This document shows positions 44,031 through 56,509 of a stretch of 57,456 bases of DNA, in pieces. The position numbers were made by a program, and so were the translations under genes. The DNA comes from Desulfuromonadales bacterium (GTDB lineage Bacteria > Desulfobacterota > Desulfuromonadia > Desulfuromonadales > JAHYIW01), in NCBI GenBank assembly GCA_029210745.1, contig JARGFI010000013.1, positions 1 through 57,456 of the forward strand, given 5' to 3'. Below the pieces are notes generated by a model, which made no database searches, had not been told where the DNA came from, and saw nothing but the letters and a program-made list of their open reading frames with translations. Every line of letters begins with the position of its first letter. Position 1 is the stretch's first letter.

Positions 44031-44812
44031 TATTTCGCTCCCCGTTGACAAACGTAATAAATCCCGGCAACGCCTGTCAGCATCATCGGCAAAGACAACC
44101 ACTGCCCCATACTCAATCCCGCGGCAAGAAGTCCCAGATGGGCGTCCGGCTGGCGAAAATATTCTATGCCGAAGCGGCATAATCCATACCCGAAAAGGAA
44201 CGCGAAACAAACAAAACCCAGCGGGAAATGGCGTCGATGAAACCACCACAGCAGGAGAAAGAGGAACACCCCTTCAAAAAATGCTTCATACAATTGACTG
44301 GGGTGTCGCGGCACCGGCCCTGCCCCAGGGAAAACCATCCCCCATCTAACCGTCGTTGTTCTTCCCCATAATTCAGCATTAATAAAATTGCCGATGCGCC
44401 CGAAAAACAGGCCAATCGGTGCAGCACCAGCGAGCAGATCACCGACCATCAACCGCGACAACTTGCGCCGCCAGCAAAAGATCATCCCGGCAACAAAAAC
44501 CCCGAGAAAACCTCCATGAAAGCTCATGCCCCCTTCCCATACTGCAAACATCCTCAGCGGATTAGCCAAAAAATAAGGCAAATTGTAGAACAACACATAA
44601 CCGAGCCGACCACCGACAACAACACCAATGATACATTGAAAGATAAGATCCCCGACATCATCTCTGGACAGCGCAAAATTACGCACGCGAACCAGATAGT
44701 TTATGTAGAGGTATCCACCGAGAAAACCGCACAAGTACATCAGACCGTACCAGCGCACAGCCAATGGGCCGAGGCGAAAAATTATCGGATCAAAGTGGGG
44801 ATAGGAAAGCAT
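44030..44812 (-). CDS. lgt: Prolipoprotein diacylglyceryl transferase
   Basis: Lgt attaches diacylglycerol to the lipobox cysteine of prolipoproteins in the inner membrane. The 260 residues have seven hydrophobic segments, the signature GRIGNFINAELWGR (essential Arg/Asn region), GGMSFHGGFLG with the conserved His near residue 98, and HPSQLYEA. AGGAGG lies four bases before the ATG. Several lipoproteins encoded in this window (TPR, LolB-like, binding protein) are its expected substrates. Confidence 0.96.
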   Translation of the reverse strand: MLSYPHFDPIIFRLGPLAVRWYGLMYLCGFLGGYLYINYLVRVRNFALSRDDVGDLIFQCIIGVVVGGRLGYVLFYNLPYFLANPLRMFAVWEGGMSFHGGFLGVFVAGMIFCWRRKLSRLMVGDLLAGAAPIGLFFGRIGNFINAELWGRTTTVRWGMVFPGAGPVPRHPSQLYEAFFEGVFLFLLLWWFHRRHFPLGFVCFAFLFGYGLCRFGIEYFRQPDAHLGLLAAGLSMGQWLSLPMMLTGVAGIYYVCQRGAK

Positions 44813-44838
44813 GTCTCCTCCTGAACATCTAATGTGGT

Positions 44839-45777
44839 TTACGTCAGTGCGCGAATTTTACGCAACAAGTCGGACATATCAGCTGGTATCGGTGCCGTGC
44901 AGTTTAACATTTCACCGCTGACCGGATGAGCCAGGGCCAGGGTTTGTGAATGCAACATCGTGCGTGGCACATCTTGCTCGTGCCATGCAACAGCCCCTCC
45001 ATAAAAGGAATCGCCCAGAATCGGACACCCGGTTTCAGACAGATGAACCCTGATCTGGTGAGACCGACCGGTCAGAATTTTTACTTCAAGCAACGCCGTG
45101 TCGGCAAATTGTTCAATCACGCGGTAATGGGTAACCGCTTCCTTGCCACCGTACGATACCGATTTTACACGGTTTGCATCGCGTGTTCGCGCCAGGTTGG
45201 AAACGATCTCCCGTTCCGCAGTCGGCGGCTGTCCCGCAACCAGCGCCAGGTAGCTTTTTTCCACCCGTCGTTCAGAAAATGCCTGGGTCAATGGCCGATG
45301 TGCCCGAACATGAGTCGAAAAAAGAATCGCCCCGGAAGTTTCCCGGTCAAGGCGCTGAATCATCCCCAATTCGGGCTTCCTCTGCGCATGCCGACTGTGG
45401 TCAGTGCCGAGCAAAGTCAATACCGCCTCGTAAAGTGTCCCTTTATAACGTGCGGCAGTTGGTTGTGTTTCGACCAGTGGTGGTTTCGACAAAACCAGCA
45501 AATACTGGTCCTGATAGAGAATATCATCCGCCGCGACGCGATATGGAATGAGGGGTAACCCGTCGAGTGTGACCTCAAGCACATCACCGCAAACAACGTC
45601 CACACCACATTTCCTGATTCGTCGTCCATTGTGACTCACACCGCCGATATCAATAATCTTGCGCAGGAATGTGCGGCTCAATTCCGGTTCAACAGCCGGC
45701 AGGTATTGATCCAGGCGCATCCCGGAATGGCTGGCATCAACGCAGCGTCGATATGTTTTTCTTGTTACATCCGCCAT
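44839..45777 (-). CDS. RluA-family RNA pseudouridine synthase
   Basis: This 312-residue enzyme isomerises uridines in rRNA or tRNA. An S4-like domain (MRLDQYLPAVEPELSRTFLRKII) precedes the catalytic domain, with nucleophile Asp in IQRLDRETSGAILFS. LLEVKILTGRSHQIRVHLSETG is the conserved RluA C-motif. ATG 45777 is chosen because family members start near the S4 domain; the frame runs 40 codons upstream, across the likely 6S RNA promoter region. It cannot be assigned to RluC or RluD by eye. It lies 26 bp upstream of lgt on the same strand. Confidence 0.9.
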   Translation of the reverse strand: MADVTRKTYRRCVDASHSGMRLDQYLPAVEPELSRTFLRKIIDIGGVSHNGRRIRKCGVDVVCGDVLEVTLDGLPLIPYRVAADDILYQDQYLLVLSKPPLVETQPTAARYKGTLYEAVLTLLGTDHSRHAQRKPELGMIQRLDRETSGAILFSTHVRAHRPLTQAFSERRVEKSYLALVAGQPPTAEREIVSNLARTRDANRVKSVSYGGKEAVTHYRVIEQFADTALLEVKILTGRSHQIRVHLSETGCPILGDSFYGGAVAWHEQDVPRTMLHSQTLALAHPVSGEMLNCTAPIPADMSDLLRKIRALT

Positions 45778-45853
45778 AATGTACCGAAAAAAGATTAGCC
45801 ACAGATTGACTTGCAGCTTGACCATGATATCGTGGCTATGAAGCGCCAACAAC

Positions 45854-46019
45854 TTCGGGATGGATGATTGGCATAGGAGCATGACCAACACACCCAAGCA
45901 GGTTCAAATCAAGGAATGGTGAGCAAGCCCGTAACAAAGAACGGGACGCCTTAAGTTCCTCTACCTGGGCCTAAATGTTGCGCAGGGTCATGATTACATG
46001 ACCGTCGCCATCCCGAAAT
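45854..46019 (+). ncRNA. ssrS: 6S RNA
   Basis: This segment folds as a long rod. The ends TTCGGGATGG and CCATCCCGAA pair, then CATGACC (45880-45886) with GGTCATG (45986-45992), then an apical hairpin of CCCG/CGGG near 45926-45943. The inner GGTGAGCA...GCCTTAA signature, flanking the apical stem, is that of 6S RNA, which binds sigma-70 holoenzyme by mimicking an open promoter. Length of about 165-180 nt fits. TTGACT-N17-TATCGT at 45806-45834 is a possible promoter, so the 5' end could be a few bases earlier. A terminator follows at once. Confidence 0.85.
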
Positions 46020-46020
46020 A

Positions 46021-46068
46021 CAAAACTCGAAAGCCCCGTCTGATGACAGGGCTTTCGAGTTTTGTATA
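46021..46068. terminator. Bidirectional Rho-independent terminator after 6S RNA and ihfB
   Basis: The stem pairs CAAAACTCGAAAGCCC (46021-46036) with GGGCTTTCGAGTTTTG (46049-46064) around a 12-base loop. It is T-rich on the plus side and equally usable from the minus side. It separates 6S RNA from the convergent ihfB gene. Confidence 0.93.
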
Positions 46069-46098
46069 ATCAGATGTTATCCCGCCAGAGGTCGACAC

Positions 46099-46380
46099 TC
46101 ATGTGCTTGCGACTCTTTCACGCAGATCCTTCCCCGTTTTGAAGAATGGTGTCTTTTTTGCCGGAATTCGCACCACTTCACCACTTTTTGGATTTCTTGC
46201 TTCGCGGGCATCACGACAACGCACTGTAAACGAACCAAAACCACGGATCTCAACACGTTCACCGGCAACCAATGCATCACCGATGCTGTCGAATATCGTA
46301 TTGACAATCGATTCTGCATCACGCTTGTTCAGAATATCGTTTGACTCCATCAATTGTTCAATCAACTTACTTTTCGTCAT
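46099..46380 (-). CDS. ihfB: Integration host factor subunit beta
   Basis: IHF-beta pairs with IHF-alpha to bend DNA at specific sites and assists sigma-54 promoters such as that of glnBA. The 93 residues begin MTKSKLIEQLMES. They carry the HU/IHF signature GFGSFTVRCRDAREARNP, whose tip includes the conserved proline that intercalates, and IPAKKTPFFKTGKDLRE. GGAGGT lies seven bases before the ATG. It sits downstream of rpsA, as in many Proteobacteria, 175 bp apart. Confidence 0.95.
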   Translation of the reverse strand: MTKSKLIEQLMESNDILNKRDAESIVNTIFDSIGDALVAGERVEIRGFGSFTVRCRDAREARNPKSGEVVRIPAKKTPFFKTGKDLRERVAST

Positions 46381-46511
46381 TTTTCACCTCCAGCGGATCA
46401 AGGATTATCCGCTCAACAACCAAACAACGCAATGATAACATTGAGCATTCTGAACCGAAAAAACAAGACAAAAAGCGCTCATCGGACGTGGCGCCCCAAA
46501 CGATTTTTACT

Positions 46512-46550
46512 CGTATCGGGTGCTGCCGCCGGGCGGCAGCACCCGATACG
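46512..46550 (-). other. Perfect 18-bp hairpin just after rpsA
   Basis: CGTATCGGGTGCTGCCGC pairs perfectly with its complement across a CGG loop, four bases beyond the rpsA stop. There is no T run after it on the minus strand (AGTAAAAATCG), so it is not a classical terminator. It may stabilise the rpsA 3' end or separate rpsA and ihfB expression. Confidence 0.6.
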
Positions 46551-46554
46551 CTGT

Positions 46555-48303
46555 TTACTTGACTTCCTTGCCTTCAGATCCGCTATTTGATTTATCCATG
46601 GCCCCTTGCAATAAATCACCGAAATTCGACGTCGCGGTTTGTTGGGCACCGAGGAATGCATCAACTTCCGCTTTCTCCTTCTGGTGCGCCAGATGTTTGA
46701 TCGACAGGGCGATCTTGCGATCAACCGTGTCAACATTCAGTACAACAGCTTCGAGGTTTTCGTCGACACTGGCAAAATTCTTCGGCGAATCAATTTTTTC
46801 TTTGCTGATCTCAGATACATGAATCAGCCCTTCGATCCCCTCTTCGATCTCAAGGAAAATACCAAAGTCCGTTACCGAGGTCACGACACCATTAACGATC
46901 GTTCCCGGCAAGTACTTCTTCGGGATATCTTGCCACGGGTCACTGGACAACTGTTTAACACCGAGTGAAAAACGCTCATTTTCACGATCGATATTAAGTA
47001 CCACAGCCTTGACTGTGTCCCCTTTTTTATAGAGCTCCGAAGGATGCTTAATGCGCTTGATCCACGACAGATCGGAAATATGAACCAGACCATCGATCCC
47101 TTCGTCAACCCCGACAAAGATACCGAAATCGGTAATATTCTTGACCTGACCTTCGATGATCGTTCCGATCGGGAACTTCTCACCGATAACCTCCCAGGGG
47201 TTCGGATCAACCTGCTTCAGCCCCAGCGAAATGCGACGGTTGTCAACGTCAAGCGCCAGAACCACGCTTTCGACTTCATCACCAACGGCAAGCAACTTGT
47301 TCGGGTGCTTGACGCGTTTGGTCCAACTCATTTCCGAAACATGAATCAACCCTTCAACACCTTCTTCGAGTTCGATAAATGCACCGTACTCCGTCAGACT
47401 GACAACCTTACCCGTAACCCGACTGTCGATAACATACTTGTCTGCCACAGCCAGCCAGGGATCAGGAGTAATTTGTTTCAGGCCGAGGGAAACCCGCTCT
47501 TTCTCACGGTCATACTTGAGAATCTGAACATTTATACTATCGCCCACATTGAGAATATCGGAAGGATGAGTCACCCGTCCCCAAGACATGTCAGTAATGT
47601 GCAGCAACCCATCGATACCGCCCAGGTCGATAAATGCACCGTAGTCGGTCAGGTTCTTGACGACCCCCTCGATAACCAAACCTTCTTCAAGTTTGGCCAG
47701 GGTATCGCTACGCATCCCTTCGCGTCGGTCTTCAAGCAAAACCCGGCGGGAGAGAACGATATTCCCGCGCCGCTTGTTCAGCTTGATAATTTTGAACTGG
47801 TAGGTTTCACCAATCATTTTTTCAAGATTACGTACTGGCCGCAGATCAACCTGTGATCCGGGCAGGAAGGCATTCACGCCGATATCGACGGACAAGCCGC
47901 CCTTGATCCGCGCGACGATGCGGCCATCAACGACGGCATCCTCTTCGAGCATGTTCCAGATTTTCTGACGATCGGCTTTTTCTTTCGACAGACAGATCAG
48001 CCCGCTATCAGCCTCGGTTCCTTCATACATAACATCGTAGGTATCACCGATCTTGACATCAATCTGAACGCCTTCATCGGTGAACTCGCGTAGCGGGATG
48101 ACCCCTTCGGATTTAAACCCGACGTCAACCACCACTGCGTCTCCCGCGATCTGTACGACAGTACCGGTAACGACATCGCCGTAGTTGAGCTCCTTGAGAC
48201 TGTTCTCGAACATATCGGCGAAACTTTCTTCCATTTCACCAAGCTCTTCATTTTCCAGTTCGTCAATCTGTGCTTCGTTAGTTGTTGCGTTATTTTCCAC
48301 CAT
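46555..48303 (-). CDS. rpsA: 30S ribosomal protein S1
   Basis: S1 binds mRNA leaders on the 30S subunit. The 582 residues contain six S1 (OB-fold) repeats; domains 3-6 show the repeated pattern GxVxxxTDFGIFVxxxxGIDGLVHISDLSW. The N-terminal acidic extension (residues 1-30, rich in Glu/Asn) is typical of deltaproteobacterial S1. The ribosome site is weak (GGGGTAG well upstream), in keeping with S1's own need and autoregulation. The gap to cmk (48304-48510) shows no ispH, which often sits here in relatives. Confidence 0.97.
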   Translation of the reverse strand: MVENNATTNEAQIDELENEELGEMEESFADMFENSLKELNYGDVVTGTVVQIAGDAVVVDVGFKSEGVIPLREFTDEGVQIDVKIGDTYDVMYEGTEADSGLICLSKEKADRQKIWNMLEEDAVVDGRIVARIKGGLSVDIGVNAFLPGSQVDLRPVRNLEKMIGETYQFKIIKLNKRRGNIVLSRRVLLEDRREGMRSDTLAKLEEGLVIEGVVKNLTDYGAFIDLGGIDGLLHITDMSWGRVTHPSDILNVGDSINVQILKYDREKERVSLGLKQITPDPWLAVADKYVIDSRVTGKVVSLTEYGAFIELEEGVEGLIHVSEMSWTKRVKHPNKLLAVGDEVESVVLALDVDNRRISLGLKQVDPNPWEVIGEKFPIGTIIEGQVKNITDFGIFVGVDEGIDGLVHISDLSWIKRIKHPSELYKKGDTVKAVVLNIDRENERFSLGVKQLSSDPWQDIPKKYLPGTIVNGVVTSVTDFGIFLEIEEGIEGLIHVSEISKEKIDSPKNFASVDENLEAVVLNVDTVDRKIALSIKHLAHQKEKAEVDAFLGAQQTATSNFGDLLQGAMDKSNSGSEGKEVK

Positions 48304-48510
48304 TTAAGAGACTACCCCCTGCGAATTTCCCGTCGTTCGACGACGAGTGACGTTTTGTCATGGGTCGGGACGATAACATAAAGCATTTTAAAAAACAAAC
48401 GTTATTTAACAGTACTTTTGGTCGATTATGGGCGCTGGTGCCGGTGCACGCGAGGGCAATCAGCAGCATCTTTTCCGCAACCATGCACAAAAGCGCGGAA
48501 CATACGCCGA

Positions 48511-49209
48511 TCATGAAGAAGGAGCAGCGGTGTCACAATGAGCACGCCAACGCTCGACTTCACTGACCATCACCTGCAACACCGCATCAATATCAAGAAA
48601 GGAACTGTCGATAACCATGGCATCGGCGGCCTGTACCAGCGGAGCATGCGTGCGGGCACTGTCTGCCGCATCACGCTCTTCAATCTCGCGCACCGTCTGT
48701 GCCAGGTCAACTGCAACCCCCTTATCCCGCAACTCGTTATAGCGTCGCCGACCCCGTTCCGCCGCTGATGCACTGAGAAAAAACTTCACTTCGGCATCAG
48801 GAAAGACCGCCGTCCCGATATCACGCCCCTCCAGCACCACCCCTCCAGCGGCGGCAATTTTTCTCTGTTGAGCCGTCATCGCCGCCCGGACTTCCGGGCA
48901 GGCGGCCACCACTGCGGTCAGTTGGCTGATCTGTGGGGTGCGAATCGCCGTGGTGACATCCGCACCATCCAGCAGCACCCGCTCCCCTCCCCCGTCACGC
49001 TGAAAAGTAATCGAAATCTCGGCACACAAGCGCGCCAGTGCGGCACCATCATCGGTTGCTACCCCCTGACGCGTGGCGGCCAGGGCTACCGTACGATACA
49101 TCGCCCCGGTATCCAGGTTCAGGTAGCCGAACTCAGCCGCCAGCAACTTGCTCAACGTACTTTTCCCCGCACCGGACGGTCCGTCGATGGCAATAATCGG
49201 TTCACGCAT
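48511..49209 (-). CDS. cmk: Cytidylate kinase
   Basis: Cmk phosphorylates CMP and dCMP. The 232 residues have P-loop AIDGPSGAGKST (8-19), LNLDTGAMYR (33-42) and VVLEGRDIGTAVFPDA near 127-142. The ATG at 49209 follows an in-frame GTG at 49212; GGAG lies nine bases before the ATG. It follows the aroA stop by three bases and precedes rpsA by 207 bp, a conserved arrangement. The C-terminus ERWRAHCDTAAPSS is slightly extended. Confidence 0.95.
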   Translation of the reverse strand: MREPIIAIDGPSGAGKSTLSKLLAAEFGYLNLDTGAMYRTVALAATRQGVATDDGAALARLCAEISITFQRDGGGERVLLDGADVTTAIRTPQISQLTAVVAACPEVRAAMTAQQRKIAAAGGVVLEGRDIGTAVFPDAEVKFFLSASAAERGRRRYNELRDKGVAVDLAQTVREIEERDAADSARTHAPLVQAADAMVIDSSFLDIDAVLQVMVSEVERWRAHCDTAAPSS

Positions 49210-49212
49210 CAC

Positions 49213-50511
49213 TTAACGCTCCGACCGACACGTATCGAGCAGTGTCCAGAAATCAGGAAACGAGGTCGCCGTGCAGCCGATATCGTCAATCGTCACCGGA
49301 CCCGTCGCAGCTAAAGCCGCCACCGCCATACTCATGGCAACCCGGTGATCGCCGTGGGAACGAACGGCACCTCCCGCGAGAGCATCGCCACCATGAATCC
49401 GCATCCCATCGTCCAGCGCCGTGACCCGTGCCCCCAACCGGGTCAATTCCGCGGTCATTGACGCAATCCGGTCGGTCTCTTTAACCCTCAGTTCATGGGC
49501 ATCGCGAATGAGCGTTGTGCCTTGCGCGAATGCCGCCGCGACGCTCACCACCGGCAACTCATCGATGGCCCGTGGCACCAATTCACCGCCGATCTCAATC
49601 CCGTGCAGATCACTGCTTTTTACCAACAGGTCAGCAACCGGCTCCCCGGCGGCTTCGCGGGCATTGAGGATACAGATAGAGCCCCCCATCTGTTGCAGGA
49701 TATCGACGATTCCACTGCGCGTGGGGTTCATGCCAACGTTACGCACCAGCAATTCCGAACCGGGAACGATCAGCGCGGCGACCAGCAAGAACGCCGCCGA
49801 GGAAATATCGCCCGGCACCAGGATGTCGCGCGCTTCAAGCCGGGGATGACCGACAATCGTGACCCCGCCGGAAAACGGTTTGATCTCGGCACCGAAATAA
49901 CTCAACATGCGTTCACTATGATCCCGTGACAGATGGGGTTCATAGACCGTCGTCTCACCGTCGCAGAAAAGCCCCGCCAGCAGCAGGGATGATTTCACTT
50001 GAGCACTGGCGATGGGAGAATGATAGCTCAATGAATGCAGTCCGCCGCCAACGATCGCCAGCGGAGCTTTGTCACCACCCTCGCGACCGAAGATCCGCGC
50101 CCCCATCTCGGTCAGCGGACCAACTACCCGCTTCATCGGTCGACGCCGCAGATATTTATCCCCGGTCAATACTGAAAAAAAAGGTTGTGCCGCAAGCAGA
50201 CCGGTCATCAGCCGCATCGTCGTGCCGGAGTTGCCGCAATCAATGACATCGAGCGGCTCTTCCAGCCCCTTCAGCCCCCGCCCGTGAATAATGATTTCGC
50301 CATTCTCACATTCCTCGATTTCAACCCCCATCAAACGAAAGGCGTTGAGGGTCGAAAGATTATCTTCGCCGCGTAGAAAACCCTGCACCCTGGTTTTCCC
50401 TGCGGCCATCGCTCCGATCATGATCGAGCGATGCGAAATCGACTTGTCGCCGGGAACCGTGATCTCCCCGCGCAATCCGCCAGTCGCTGATATTTCTCGT
50501 GATTTTGTCAT
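49213..50511 (-). CDS. aroA: 3-phosphoshikimate 1-carboxyvinyltransferase (EPSP synthase)
   Basis: AroA joins shikimate 3-phosphate and PEP in aromatic amino acid synthesis. The 432 residues have [12 protein letters not shown] (20-31), [11 protein letters not shown] (92-102), [16 protein letters not shown] and HGDHRVAMS, all active-site blocks. The Ala/Gly pattern at the GNSGTT loop and the RPMKR variant point to a class II-like enzyme as in Bacillus, rather than the E. coli class. It is the third gene of pheA-tyrA-aroA-cmk. Confidence 0.96.
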   Translation of the reverse strand: MTKSREISATGGLRGEITVPGDKSISHRSIMIGAMAAGKTRVQGFLRGEDNLSTLNAFRLMGVEIEECENGEIIIHGRGLKGLEEPLDVIDCGNSGTTMRLMTGLLAAQPFFSVLTGDKYLRRRPMKRVVGPLTEMGARIFGREGGDKAPLAIVGGGLHSLSYHSPIASAQVKSSLLLAGLFCDGETTVYEPHLSRDHSERMLSYFGAEIKPFSGGVTIVGHPRLEARDILVPGDISSAAFLLVAALIVPGSELLVRNVGMNPTRSGIVDILQQMGGSICILNAREAAGEPVADLLVKSSDLHGIEIGGELVPRAIDELPVVSVAAAFAQGTTLIRDAHELRVKETDRIASMTAELTRLGARVTALDDGMRIHGGDALAGGAVRSHGDHRVAMSMAVAALAATGPVTIDDIGCTATSFPDFWTLLDTCRSER

Positions 50512-50545
50512 TGAATCCCGCCTTGAAAAAAGTTCAAGTTACACA

Positions 50546-51427
50546 TTATTGTATCGCGTCACGGCTCTTCTTTGAACGCGCAAAGAACGCGAACAAACTG
50601 TTCCCGTCAGCGTCGGCAATGTCCGCTTTCAGCTCCTTCAGAGAAGCTTCAAACCGTTCAATCATCTCCAGCAGTGCCGACTGGTTGGTCAGGGCGATGT
50701 CACGCCACATTGCCGGATCGGACGACGCAATGCGGGTAAAGTCACGGAACCCGCCGGCAGAATATTCAAGAATATTTTCTTCGTAGCGATCATAACTGCC
50801 CACCGCATTAACCAGCGCATAGGCAACCATGTGCGGCAGATGACTGATCGCGGCCAGAATCCGGTCATGTTTTTCAACTTCCATCACCACCACGTCACTG
50901 CCGACCACCTGCCACATACGCCGGATCGTCTCCAGCGCGGCAGCAGGAGTGCACGGGGTCGGAGTGAGGATACACCGGCGCTCGCGATAGAGGGTCGAAA
51001 AGGCCGCCGCCGCACCGGACTTCTCCGTCCCGGCGATCGGATGCCCAGGCACAAAATGGATCCCCGCCGGCAGCTTCGGTTCGATACCGGCGATGATCGA
51101 CGCCTTGACACTGCCCCCATCGGTGATGATCGCTCCCGGTTTGCAATGCGGTGCCAGCGCCAGTGCCACATCAGGCAACGCTTGTACCGGTGTCGCCAGA
51201 AAGATCACATCTGCATCCTTGACCCCGGCGGCCCCGTCACGGGTTATTTCATCGACCACCCCGAGTTCCAGCGCCAGATCAAGATTTTCCTGCCCGCGTC
51301 CGATACCAACGACCGAGCCGACCGCACCGGCCTCTTTCAGTGCCAACGCCAGTGACCCGCCGATCAGCCCGACCCCGACAACGGCCAGTCTGGTAATAAA
51401 AAAATCATTCATGATGAGGGTACTCAT
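50546..51427 (-). CDS. tyrA: Prephenate dehydrogenase
   Basis: TyrA oxidatively decarboxylates prephenate to 4-hydroxyphenylpyruvate. The 293-residue protein has an NAD-binding GVGLIGGSLALALKEAG, the catalytic HPIAGTEKSGA segment and the helical dimerisation domain (AISHLPHMVAYALVNAV). There is no chorismate mutase or ACT domain. The start is uncertain: ATG 51427 is used here, 51412 (MNDFFITRL) is also possible, and 51433 is a TTG. It lies between pheA and aroA. Confidence 0.93.
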   Translation of the reverse strand: MSTLIMNDFFITRLAVVGVGLIGGSLALALKEAGAVGSVVGIGRGQENLDLALELGVVDEITRDGAAGVKDADVIFLATPVQALPDVALALAPHCKPGAIITDGGSVKASIIAGIEPKLPAGIHFVPGHPIAGTEKSGAAAAFSTLYRERRCILTPTPCTPAAALETIRRMWQVVGSDVVVMEVEKHDRILAAISHLPHMVAYALVNAVGSYDRYEENILEYSAGGFRDFTRIASSDPAMWRDIALTNQSALLEMIERFEASLKELKADIADADGNSLFAFFARSKKSRDAIQ

Positions 51428-51451
51428 TGTCAAAGCAAGGGTGCGCTGCCA

Positions 51452-52522
51452 TCAGCGGGCACTCTGGTAAGAACCGAGGATTTTAAGAAATTGGCAGTAG
51501 CCGCGCAGGTCCTCGATGGCCGCCGCGACATTGGCTTCCTGAATATGCCCTTCCATATCGAGATAAAAAACATATTCCCAGGCCTTTGATTTCATCGGGC
51601 GACTCTCGATCTTGCTCAAGTTGATATTGCGTTTGCTGAATGGTTCGAGCATGCGGAACAGAATCCCCGGTTCATCCTTGATACTGAACATGATTGAGGT
51701 CTTGTCTTTCCCGGAAGGATCGGGGGTATTCTTGCCGATCACCAAAAATCGGGTGAAGTTGTGGGGGTTATCCTCGATTTTCTTTTTAACCACCTTCAGA
51801 CCATACAGACTCGCCGCCATTTCACTGGCAATCGCCGCCGCCGCCGGATCATCAACAACCATCTGCGCCGCCCGTGCGGTACTGCCGACATCGACCAGGG
51901 TGGCGTCGGGGAGGTTCTCGTCCAACCAGCTGCGGCATTGACCCAGCGCCTGCGGATGAGAAATGACCTTGCGAATATCACTCAGCTCCCCCGCAGCAGA
52001 GAGCAGGTCGTGGGAAATTTCGAGCAGCACTTCGGCAATCACCTTGAGTTCAGAAGCAACAAACATATCAAGCGTGTGCGAAACCACCCCTTCATTCGAA
52101 TTTTCGACCGGCACCACCCCGTATTTGGCGCGGTCGCGTTCAACTTCTTCAAAAACAGAGGGGATGCTCTTGAGTGCCACCAGCTGTGCGGACATGCCGA
52201 ACTGACGCATTGCCGCAACATGGGTGAAGGTTGCCTGCGGACCGAGAAACGCGACCTTAAGCGGCTGTTCAAGCGACAGCGATGCGGAGATGATTTCCCG
52301 AAAAACCCGGGGGATTGCGGCCGTCGGAAACGGCCCTTTATTGGTGGCCGTCAAACGGTCGAATATCGCCGTTTCACGACTCGGCACAAAATATTCACAC
52401 TGTTCACCACTTTTGGTTTTACCGACTTCAATCGCGACCTGGGCACGTTGGTTCAACAGGTCAAGAATCTCGTCGTCAAGTTTGTCAATATGTTGGCGCA
52501 GATCATCAAGGTTGTTCGCCAT
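51452..52522 (-). CDS. pheA: Bifunctional chorismate mutase/prephenate dehydratase
   Basis: PheA makes phenylpyruvate from chorismate. The 356 residues begin with an AroQ helical mutase (LRQHIDKLDDEILDLLNQRAQVA, 8-30). The dehydratase follows (KVAFLGPQATFTHVAA, VPVENSNEGVV with TxxxG-like NEGVVSHTLD). A C-terminal ACT domain has the phenylalanine-binding ESRPMKSKAWEYVFYLD, giving feedback control. AAGGAG lies six bases before the ATG. It opens the aromatic operon that runs to cmk and probably rpsA. Confidence 0.96.
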   Translation of the reverse strand: MANNLDDLRQHIDKLDDEILDLLNQRAQVAIEVGKTKSGEQCEYFVPSRETAIFDRLTATNKGPFPTAAIPRVFREIISASLSLEQPLKVAFLGPQATFTHVAAMRQFGMSAQLVALKSIPSVFEEVERDRAKYGVVPVENSNEGVVSHTLDMFVASELKVIAEVLLEISHDLLSAAGELSDIRKVISHPQALGQCRSWLDENLPDATLVDVGSTARAAQMVVDDPAAAAIASEMAASLYGLKVVKKKIEDNPHNFTRFLVIGKNTPDPSGKDKTSIMFSIKDEPGILFRMLEPFSKRNINLSKIESRPMKSKAWEYVFYLDMEGHIQEANVAAAIEDLRGYCQFLKILGSYQSAR

Positions 52523-52650
52523 CGGTGGCTCCTTTTACTCAATGGGAATGAAGAGAGGGCAAAATGTAGCCTATCGACGTATAAAAATCAATTCGCTTGT
52601 GAGTGCTGGCAGCATTCCGCTGCTCAACACCGTCGCGCCATCAAATAAAA

Positions 52651-52685
52651 CGCCTGCGTAACCGGTGGTACCCGGTTCGCAGGCG
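52651..52685 (-). terminator. Rho-independent terminator of the double zinc-ribbon gene
   Basis: CGCCTGCG and AACCGG pair with CCGGTT and CGCAGGCG across a short loop. On the minus strand the stem is followed by TTTTATTTGAT. It lies 30 bp past the stop of the zinc-ribbon gene and protects the pheA promoter region from read-through. Confidence 0.85.
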
Positions 52686-52714
52686 AATATTTTTGGGTTG
52701 TGTTGCTCGCACAC

Positions 52715-53098
52715 CTACATGGTTGAATAGTCGTCAGATTCAACCATGTCGCCGGAAGCATCGAGGAAAGAATCGCGCTGTGAGTCTTTGACAACTTCAA
52801 CCTTGTCATGAGCTACAGAGCAGACCGTACCGCAAACCTTGCATTCAAAAAGTTCTTCATGAAACTGAAACGCATTCAGGTCCGTCTCATAACTTACCAT
52901 AAAACGGCAGGTGGGACAGACAAAATCGGTATTGACAATCTGCCTTTTTTTCACCCGTCCCTTGATGATTTTCAGAGCGTCATTCTGGAATGTCCAGATC
53001 CCCCCGCAGTCGCCACATTCGCGCGCGTCCTGAGAAAACCCTTCCGCATGAAGATCAATTTCCACATGTTTTCTGCTTTTGCACAACGGACATTTCAT
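52715..53098 (-). CDS. Double zinc-ribbon protein
   Basis: This 127-residue protein has two CXXC pairs in each half, CPLC (3-6) with CGDC (28-31) and CPTC with CKVC, and so should bind two zinc ions. The C-terminal 30 residues are acidic and probably disordered. ATG 53098 is preferred over 53104 because AAGGAG stands seven bases upstream. It has its own terminator and is probably monocistronic. Function is unknown; it resembles small Geobacter proteins with paired ribbons. It marks the last core-like gene before the restriction locus. Confidence 0.75.
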   Translation of the reverse strand: MKCPLCKSRKHVEIDLHAEGFSQDARECGDCGGIWTFQNDALKIIKGRVKKRQIVNTDFVCPTCRFMVSYETDLNAFQFHEELFECKVCGTVCSVAHDKVEVVKDSQRDSFLDASGDMVESDDYSTM

Positions 53099-53266
53099 AA
53101 CCACACTCCTTATAAATGACAGTCAAGAGGGGATTACCACTGGACACTATCCACATCGTTTGTTTTACATTCTACATTAGAACGCGGGGTTTGGCCATAC
53201 TCACGCCTCAACAGACTTGCGCCCCAACATACACCCGGAATTTAACGAACAAACGCTCGCATCATC

Positions 53267-56508
<3,242 letters not shown>

Positions 56509-56509
<1 letters not shown>

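Noticed and set aside
45778-45897. N-terminal extension of the pseudouridine synthase to 45897
   Set aside because: The extra 40 residues are hydrophobic and not family-like, and the DNA overlaps the 5' part and likely promoter of 6S RNA.
47044-47856. 270-codon plus-strand open frame
   Set aside because: Antisense to rpsA; repeated phrases in it mirror the S1 repeats.
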